A stretch of DNA of 10,136 nucleotides, taken from T1SED10-198M sp003554345 [NCBI: Candidatus Sumerlaeota bacterium] (lineage in GTDB: Bacteria; Sumerlaeota; T1SED10-198M). Position numbers and translations under genes: made by a program. Location of the stretch: NCBI GenBank assembly GCA_003554345.1, contig PWGE01000003.1:1-10136 (forward strand), read 5' to 3'. The notes under the pieces were generated by a model. The model was given only the letters and a program-made list of their open reading frames with translations, had not been told where the DNA came from and did not search any database. Each line of letters begins with the position of its first letter. Position 1 is the first letter of the stretch. Positions 5,583 to 10,136 of this stretch are shown here, one piece after another.

Positions 5583-7427
5583 ATGGAACGTAATACTATA
5601 TTGGCTGTAGTTTTATCTGCAATTGTTATTGCCGTAGGACTAAGTATACAAGCTACTTTTTTTCCGCCTGAACCGATTGAACCGCCCCCGGAACAGCCAG
5701 TAGAAACTGAAGTTGAAGAGCCTGAAGTAGAAACAGTAGATCATACGAGGCTTGAACATTTTGAATTGGTCCCCATTGGAGAAGACCCTCCGGTTGATGA
5801 GGTAAATATTCATAACCAAGTATTTGATGCAACCTTCAGCAACAGAGGGGCTGTTCTAACAAGCTTAAAATTTCTTGATCATTTAGATGATGGTGAGCCG
5901 GTAGAAGCTGTTTTTACTGGCTCAGAAGAACAAGCTGCTTTTTATACGTACCTTGGCGAGCAATATGAAGATCCCATCACCGACACTTTCCATGTAAATA
6001 TGAAAGATTCCCTTACCGTAGAGTTCTACCGGGATTTTAGTTACGTAAATAACGATGGGGAAGTGCATGATGATCATTTTCGTATATCTAAACTATTTAC
6101 GTTTAAACCAGAAGAGTATCTCTTTGAAATTTCTGTAAATATTAAAAACAGTACTCGTGGTGCACCGCCTCTTGATTTTGATGGTTTTGCATACACCATG
6201 GGTTTTGAGCCGCAGCTGGGCCCTGAATTTTTAGAACTTGACGGCAGATATGACTATCGGCACTTTTATACATACGCCGGCGGAAACAAAGAACACATAA
6301 CCATAGATAATGAAACACATACAACAGATGAATACCTCGCTTGGACCTCTTTGGCAGGTAAATACTTTACAGTAATCGGCATTCCCGATGAAACACGCTA
6401 CAGGACCACTTTGATCGAAAGAGAAAAGACTGGTCTGCCTCAAGCATCAAAGATTATGTACAGCCGGCCAATGCTGCGAAGCAGTGATACCACAGACAGG
6501 TTTAGATTCTATATTGGCCCCCAGCAAAGTAATGTTATGTCTGTCTATAATAATGCAGATGAAAATGCATGGGGACTCAGCGGACTGCACCTGGAAGAAG
6601 CAATTGATCAAAGCACATGGTTTGGCTGGCTGGAAAACATTCTCAAGTTCTTTTTAAACTTTTTCTATCAAATTGTGCCGAATTATGGTGTAGCAATTAT
6701 TATGCTTACCATTTTTATAAAAGTTGTATTATATCCATTAACTAAAAAAAGCTTGGAATCTTCTGCAAGAATGCAGAAACTAAGTCCTAAAATTCAGGAG
6801 ATCAGAGAGAAATATAAGGGAGATACGCAAAAAATAAATCAGGCTACAGCCGAGCTGTATAAGCAGGAAAAAATCAATCCCCTTGGTATGGGATGTTTCC
6901 CGATGCTTCTGCAGTTTCCGATATTTATTGCTCTTTACGGTCTGCTCAATAAACACTTTGAATTGAGAGGTGCTGTTTTTATTCCAGGATGGATTACCGA
7001 TTTATCATCTCCTGACAGCATCTTAAGCTTTGCTCCTGCTCAGATTCCTTTAATTGGCTGGTCAGATATAAGGCTTCTCCCGATAATTTATCTTGTAACC
7101 ATGATTTTTTCATTTAAGTTAACCCAAGGTGGAGCAGCAGCTGGCGGGGGTCAGATGAATATGAAATTTATGACCCTTATTATGCCGTTAGTTCTCTTTT
7201 TCGTACTGTACAATGCTCCTTCGGGACTCTTGCTGTACTGGACAGTCATGAATTTACTAACCATGCTGCAGCAAAAATACATTAAGCAGAAAAAAGAACA
7301 TGATCAGGAAGAGCAGAAAGAGCCGGCAAAAAAACTTTCACAAGCAAAATCAAAAAGCGGTAAACCAAAGAAAATTGTTCCGCAAAAACGGCATAAAAGC
7401 ATTCCAAAGAATACGAAGAGGCGCTGA
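5583..7427 (+). CDS. yidC: Membrane protein insertase YidC
   Basis: YidC inserts and folds inner-membrane proteins, alone or with SecYEG. The 614-residue product is of the diderm type. It has an N-terminal membrane anchor (about 5-26), a Pro/Glu-rich linker (about 28-52), a large periplasmic domain (about 55-345), then the conserved insertase core. The core membrane segments lie near 366-388, 439-457, 498-515 and 527-560, with the cytoplasmic helical hairpin ARMQKLSPKIQEIREKYKG between the first two. Residue 380 in IFIKVVLYPLT is Lys at the site where the hydrophilic-groove Arg stands in E. coli; Lys there is, to my knowledge, seen in other phyla too. The tail after about 565 is strongly basic (ends KRHKSIPKNTKRR), suited to ribosome contact. 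It lies between rnpA and jag, the usual context. Confidence 0.96.
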   Translation: MERNTILAVVLSAIVIAVGLSIQATFFPPEPIEPPPEQPVETEVEEPEVETVDHTRLEHFELVPIGEDPPVDEVNIHNQVFDATFSNRGAVLTSLKFLDHLDDGEPVEAVFTGSEEQAAFYTYLGEQYEDPITDTFHVNMKDSLTVEFYRDFSYVNNDGEVHDDHFRISKLFTFKPEEYLFEISVNIKNSTRGAPPLDFDGFAYTMGFEPQLGPEFLELDGRYDYRHFYTYAGGNKEHITIDNETHTTDEYLAWTSLAGKYFTVIGIPDETRYRTTLIEREKTGLPQASKIMYSRPMLRSSDTTDRFRFYIGPQQSNVMSVYNNADENAWGLSGLHLEEAIDQSTWFGWLENILKFFLNFFYQIVPNYGVAIIMLTIFIKVVLYPLTKKSLESSARMQKLSPKIQEIREKYKGDTQKINQATAELYKQEKINPLGMGCFPMLLQFPIFIALYGLLNKHFELRGAVFIPGWITDLSSPDSILSFAPAQIPLIGWSDIRLLPIIYLVTMIFSFKLTQGGAAAGGGQMNMKFMTLIMPLVLFFVLYNAPSGLLLYWTVMNLLTMLQQKYIKQKKEHDQEEQKEPAKKLSQAKSKSGKPKKIVPQKRHKSIPKNTKRR

Positions 7428-7456
7428 GCGGGTTTATGAAGCTGCAATGACTCGGT

Positions 7457-7462
7457 AAGGAG
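7457..7462 (+). promoter_or_regulatory. Ribosome binding site of jag
   Basis: AAGGAG ends 9 nt before the ATG at 7472. Confidence 0.75.
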
Positions 7463-7471
7463 TGAACATAT

Positions 7472-8167
7472 ATGACACAGGAATTTGAAGGAAAAAATGA
7501 AGAGGAAGCAATAAACAAGGCAGTTGAAGAACTTCAGCTTGAACGGGATGATTTTGATGTAGAAATTTTGGAATCAAGCAAATGGGGTTTGTTTAAACGG
7601 AATAATGTAAAAATCCGGGTTCATGTGAATGAAAACGGCCTGGTAAACACAAACAGCGAGGAAATACATCAGCAGGTATCTTCTGAAGGAGATTTTGAAG
7701 AAAAAGTCATTGAATTTCTTCAGACAATACTTGAAAAAATGGGGTACTTGGCTGATGTACAGGTTGCATATCGCAGGGATAATAAAATCGGGTTAAATAT
7801 CATTTCAAAGCATTCTGCGATAATTATCGGTAAGAAAGGGAAAAACCTTGATGCTCTCCAGTTGTTAGTTAATGTGTATGCAGGAATGCTGGATGAAACC
7901 AAACGGGTTGTTCTTGATATTGAAAATTATCGAATACGCCATGAGGAACAGTTAATCCGGCTTGCTTATAAGACAGCTGAGCAAGTGAAAAAGAACAGAA
8001 AATCTAAACTCCTTGAACCTATGAACCCCTTTGAGAGAAGATTGATTCATTCCGCATTGAATGATATTCTCGATATTGAAACTAACAGTGAAGGCGACGG
8101 GCTCTATAAGCAAGTAAGAATATCCTATCGCACTCTAGGAAAAGGGAAAAAGACTCAGAAAGCGTAG
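7472..8167 (+). CDS. jag: RNA-binding protein Jag / KhpB (EloR)
   Basis: This is a cytoplasmic RNA-binding protein of the Jag family, often encoded next to yidC. The 231-residue product has the three family domains in order: an N-terminal Jag-N domain (about 1-52, with FEGKNEEEAINKAVEEL and SSKWGLFKR), a KH domain with the GXXG loop GKKG at 120-123, and a C-terminal R3H domain with NPFERRLIH at 185-193 (Arg189 and His193 as the RxxxH pair). In Firmicutes such proteins (KhpB/EloR) bind many transcripts and affect cell elongation; in spirochaetes the role is not known to me. A strong terminator follows within 60 nt, so jag is the last gene of the rpmH operon. Confidence 0.95.
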   Translation: MTQEFEGKNEEEAINKAVEELQLERDDFDVEILESSKWGLFKRNNVKIRVHVNENGLVNTNSEEIHQQVSSEGDFEEKVIEFLQTILEKMGYLADVQVAYRRDNKIGLNIISKHSAIIIGKKGKNLDALQLLVNVYAGMLDETKRVVLDIENYRIRHEEQLIRLAYKTAEQVKKNRKSKLLEPMNPFERRLIHSALNDILDIETNSEGDGLYKQVRISYRTLGKGKKTQKA

Positions 8168-8189
8168 GATATCCAGACAGCAATCGAGG

Positions 8190-8223
8190 AAGGCCTTCCG
8201 TTTATGAAAGGGAGGCTTTTTTT
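8190..8223 (+). terminator. Rho-independent terminator after jag
   Basis: GCCTTCC (8193-8199) pairs with GGGAGGC (8210-8216) with one G-U pair, extended by A8190-A8191 with T8218-T8219, around a 10-nt loop in which TTT and AAA can add three more pairs. Seven T residues follow (8217-8223). This is a classic intrinsic terminator and closes the rpmH-rnpA-yidC-jag unit. Confidence 0.85.
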
Positions 8224-8256
8224 AATGTTGCAAATACCTGTAACATAAAAGAACCC

Positions 8257-8261
8257 GGTGA
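8257..8261 (+). promoter_or_regulatory. Ribosome binding site deciding the start of the unknown gene
   Basis: GGTGA, part of the full Shine-Dalgarno complement AGGAGGTGA, ends 5 nt before ATG 8267. This favours the ATG over the in-frame GTG at 8258, which lies inside the site. Confidence 0.5.
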
Positions 8262-8266
8262 GGCTC

Positions 8267-9787
8267 ATGTATACAAAAGAAAAAAACCATGCTGAACTTA
8301 GATCCCATGGTTTTCAGCAGATTGAAATAAAAACAAGGTATCCTCTTAGAAATAACAGAAAAACAAGGTATGAGATGGATTTGTTCATTTCAACTCCCTA
8401 CCAGCTGGGAATAGATGAACATCGTTATGGGAGACAAGGGTTTTATCGTGAGATGAAAGACAATACACGGTATACGATAAATGAAATCCCTCTCCATCAA
8501 TTAAGCGAAAAGCAAAGTGAACAAATAAGTCCTGTAGCAAGGATATATCAAGTACTCAAAGAAAAAAAAACACTCACATCAGAAGAAGAGCACATGGTGC
8601 TTTATGAATTAAGAAGTTTAAGCAATTATTTCAGCACCCAGGTTAAGCAGTCTTATCGCAGGGATAAACGTTTGGTAAGACAAAAAAACGATGAAAATGC
8701 AGAAGCCGAAGGGAGAATAACCCAGCAGCTGCAGGAAATACAAAAGTTCTTGCACACATATCGTGAGCTAATGAAAGAAATAGACAGTTGTACCAAATCA
8801 CTCGATGTCCATAAAGCTTCGTTATGGGCTGATGAGTACATGAGCTTAACAACAGAACGTATTCTGTTGTATTACTATAATCTGTTGAAACATACTCCTC
8901 CTTCAGAAAAACTGCTGAAGGATATTTCAAGAACAGTGCAGCAGGAAAAAAAATGGCGAACAGAAAAACAGTATATTTCTGCTTGTATAGATGGGGACCA
9001 GATATCTAGAGAAGCAGGATTAGAAAGAGAAAATATGCTGAAAAAATGGTCGCAGGGCGTATTATATCTGACTAGTCAAGATTCAAAAGTTGAAAAAGGT
9101 CTTATCCATGTGTTTGCAGGTGCGGCAGCAGCTATAGCAATGGCAGTTGCTGTGTTATTTACGTTCTTTGCTGATACATGGTTTTCAATTTATAGTCTGC
9201 CCTGGGCTCTAGTAATTATTGTTTCCTATATCCTGAAGGATAGAATTAAGGAAGGCTTCCGGGGGCTTTTTATTCGTATTTTACCTAGGCTGATTTCAGA
9301 TAAGACAGAAAACCTCATAGACCAAAGGAAAAAAGAAGTAGTCGGGAAAGCAAGAAGCTTTGTAAAATTTATCAAAAGGAAAAACCTTCCCGAGCAGATG
9401 AAAACGGCTATGGGGAGACAAGAGGATGAATTGGGCAAAACCTTGGAAGAAAGCAATATTATCTGGCTAAATAAAACGATACTACTGAGAAGCGGAAAAC
9501 TATTGAGGGAACAATCAAGATTTAACTCTATCACAGAAATAATACGGATTTCTCTTGAAGATTTTTTTGAACACATGGACAATCCTAAGAAAAGTATTTG
9601 CAGGGCAGACCGTCAGGGTAATCTGGTAACAATCTCTGGAAACCGGGTCTATCATTGTGATATATTTGTTAAGCTTGCCGATGATTCTGAAAAGAAAGAA
9701 AGAATTTTTTGGTATGATGTGGTTCTTACCCAAAAAGGACTGCTGAGAATTGAGCAAAAAGACAAAAACTATGGAGGAACAGCATGA
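8267..9787 (+). CDS. Unrecognised membrane protein coupled to metK
   Basis: I do not recognise this 506-residue protein. No signal peptide is seen. The first about 275 residues are soluble, hydrophilic and mainly helical, with long charged stretches suggesting coiled-coil (for example around 130-170). Near the start is [20 protein letters not shown] (35-54), a short strand-like segment with a Gly turn. Two membrane segments follow, an Ala-rich one at about 281-301 and a second at about 305-323, making a hairpin with both long soluble parts probably cytoplasmic. A basic amphipathic region comes next ([10 protein letters not shown], 324-333). The C-terminus has alternating strand pattern [18 protein letters not shown]. 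It begins 43 nt after the terminator of jag and its stop overlaps the metK start (ATGA), so the two are probably co-translated. No weak promoter could be chosen with confidence. Function is unknown; the real gene status is supported by length, ribosome site and coupling. Confidence 0.85.
   Translation: MYTKEKNHAELRSHGFQQIEIKTRYPLRNNRKTRYEMDLFISTPYQLGIDEHRYGRQGFYREMKDNTRYTINEIPLHQLSEKQSEQISPVARIYQVLKEKKTLTSEEEHMVLYELRSLSNYFSTQVKQSYRRDKRLVRQKNDENAEAEGRITQQLQEIQKFLHTYRELMKEIDSCTKSLDVHKASLWADEYMSLTTERILLYYYNLLKHTPPSEKLLKDISRTVQQEKKWRTEKQYISACIDGDQISREAGLERENMLKKWSQGVLYLTSQDSKVEKGLIHVFAGAAAAIAMAVAVLFTFFADTWFSIYSLPWALVIIVSYILKDRIKEGFRGLFIRILPRLISDKTENLIDQRKKEVVGKARSFVKFIKRKNLPEQMKTAMGRQEDELGKTLEESNIIWLNKTILLRSGKLLREQSRFNSITEIIRISLEDFFEHMDNPKKSICRADRQGNLVTISGNRVYHCDIFVKLADDSEKKERIFWYDVVLTQKGLLRIEQKDKNYGGTA
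9773..9777 (+). promoter_or_regulatory. Ribosome binding site of metK
   Basis: GGAGG ends 6 nt before the ATG at 9784 and lies inside the end of the upstream gene. Confidence 0.8.
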
Positions 9788-10136
9788 TAAATGATCAGTC
9801 CTATTTGTTTACTTCTGAATCAGTGAGCGAGGGTCATCCGGATAAAATGTGTGACCAGATTTCAGATGCAGTATTAGATGCATGCTTAAGAGAAGATAAA
9901 AGTTCCAGAGTAGCATGTGAAACATTTGCTACTACGGGGATGGTGCTTGTCGGTGGGGAGATAACTACAGAAACGTATGTGCCGATTCCGGAATTAGTAA
10001 GAGAAGTGGTTAGGGATATTGGCTATACATGTCCGAGTTATGGTCTGGATTATGAATCCATGGCTGTCCTCAGCACCATTGATCAGCAGTCACCTGATAT
10101 TGCAATGGGAGTAAATGAGGATGAAGAGCATCACAA
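9784..10136 (+). CDS. metK: S-adenosylmethionine synthetase, N-terminal part (cut by the right window edge)
   Basis: MetK makes S-adenosylmethionine from methionine and ATP in the cytoplasm. The visible 117 codons begin [20 protein letters not shown] and include the ATP-site motif GHPDK at 17-21, the metal-site region VACETF (Glu46), the conserved [13 protein letters not shown] (51-62-ish, Glu59), and [10 protein letters not shown] (101-110), the start of the flexible loop over the active site. No frameshift is seen; the gene runs off the window. It overlaps the upstream membrane-protein gene by 4 nt (ATGA) and has a good ribosome binding site. Nothing in the sequence suggests SAM-riboswitch control, because the gene has no separate leader. 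Confidence 0.96.
   Translation, partial: MINDQSYLFTSESVSEGHPDKMCDQISDAVLDACLREDKSSRVACETFATTGMVLVGGEITTETYVPIPELVREVVRDIGYTCPSYGLDYESMAVLSTIDQQSPDIAMGVNEDEEHH

Noticed and set aside
9226-9582. Minus-strand open frame of 118 codons within the unknown gene
   Set aside because: It sits opposite a longer plus-strand frame with a ribosome site and coupling to metK; no own ribosome site or recognisable product.
1-10136. Defence system, mobile element, CRISPR array or RNA gene
   Set aside because: All coding space is taken by core genes plus one unknown; no transposase, terminal repeats, spaced repeats, tRNA cloverleaf or rRNA sequence was seen.

Overview
The window is a chromosomal replication-origin locus of a bacterium with an outer membrane, most likely a spirochaete. 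The envelope inference rests on YidC, which has the large periplasmic domain typical of diderms. The spirochaete inference rests on several weaker signs: the gene set around dnaA, the extended C-terminus of L34, the RnpA pattern 'RGF..AV.RN..KR', and gyrB placed divergently upstream of dnaA. The DNA is moderately AT-rich. This taxonomic placement is an inference, because no database search was possible.

Layout. Positions 1-639 on the minus strand hold the N-terminal third of gyrB, running off the left edge. A 141-bp divergent intergenic region (640-780) carries promoter-like sequences facing both ways. To its right every gene lies on the plus strand: dnaA (781-2184), a 235-bp non-coding segment with the hallmarks of oriC (2185-2419), dnaN (2420-3514), recF (3545-4636) and a DUF721/DciA-like gene (4620-4901). 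After a roughly 100-bp promoter-bearing gap comes the ribosome / RNase P / membrane-insertion operon: rpmH (5002-5163), rnpA (5144-5518), yidC (5583-7427) and jag/khpB (7472-8167). That operon ends in a good Rho-independent terminator (8190-8223). A second unit follows: an unrecognised 506-residue protein with two predicted membrane segments (8267-9787), overlapping by 4 nt the start of metK (9784 to the right edge).

How the parts work together. DnaA binds the boxes between dnaA and dnaN and opens the adjacent AT-rich segment. DciA is predicted to help load the replicative helicase, DnaN is the sliding clamp, RecF acts at gaps and stalled forks, and GyrB supports negative supercoiling. The rpmH operon makes a ribosomal protein, the protein subunit of RNase P, the membrane insertase and its usual RNA-binding partner. 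MetK makes S-adenosylmethionine.

Most of the window is core housekeeping sequence; I see no mobile element, CRISPR array, tRNA or rRNA. The points worth a second look are: the origin architecture (six DnaA boxes, an inverted pair of boxes, and a trinucleotide array matching the DnaA-trio element); a dnaA gene with no visible Shine-Dalgarno sequence and a promoter placing its transcript start near the ATG; the apparent exchange of gyrB and rpmH-operon positions relative to the textbook order; and the unknown membrane protein translationally coupled to metK.
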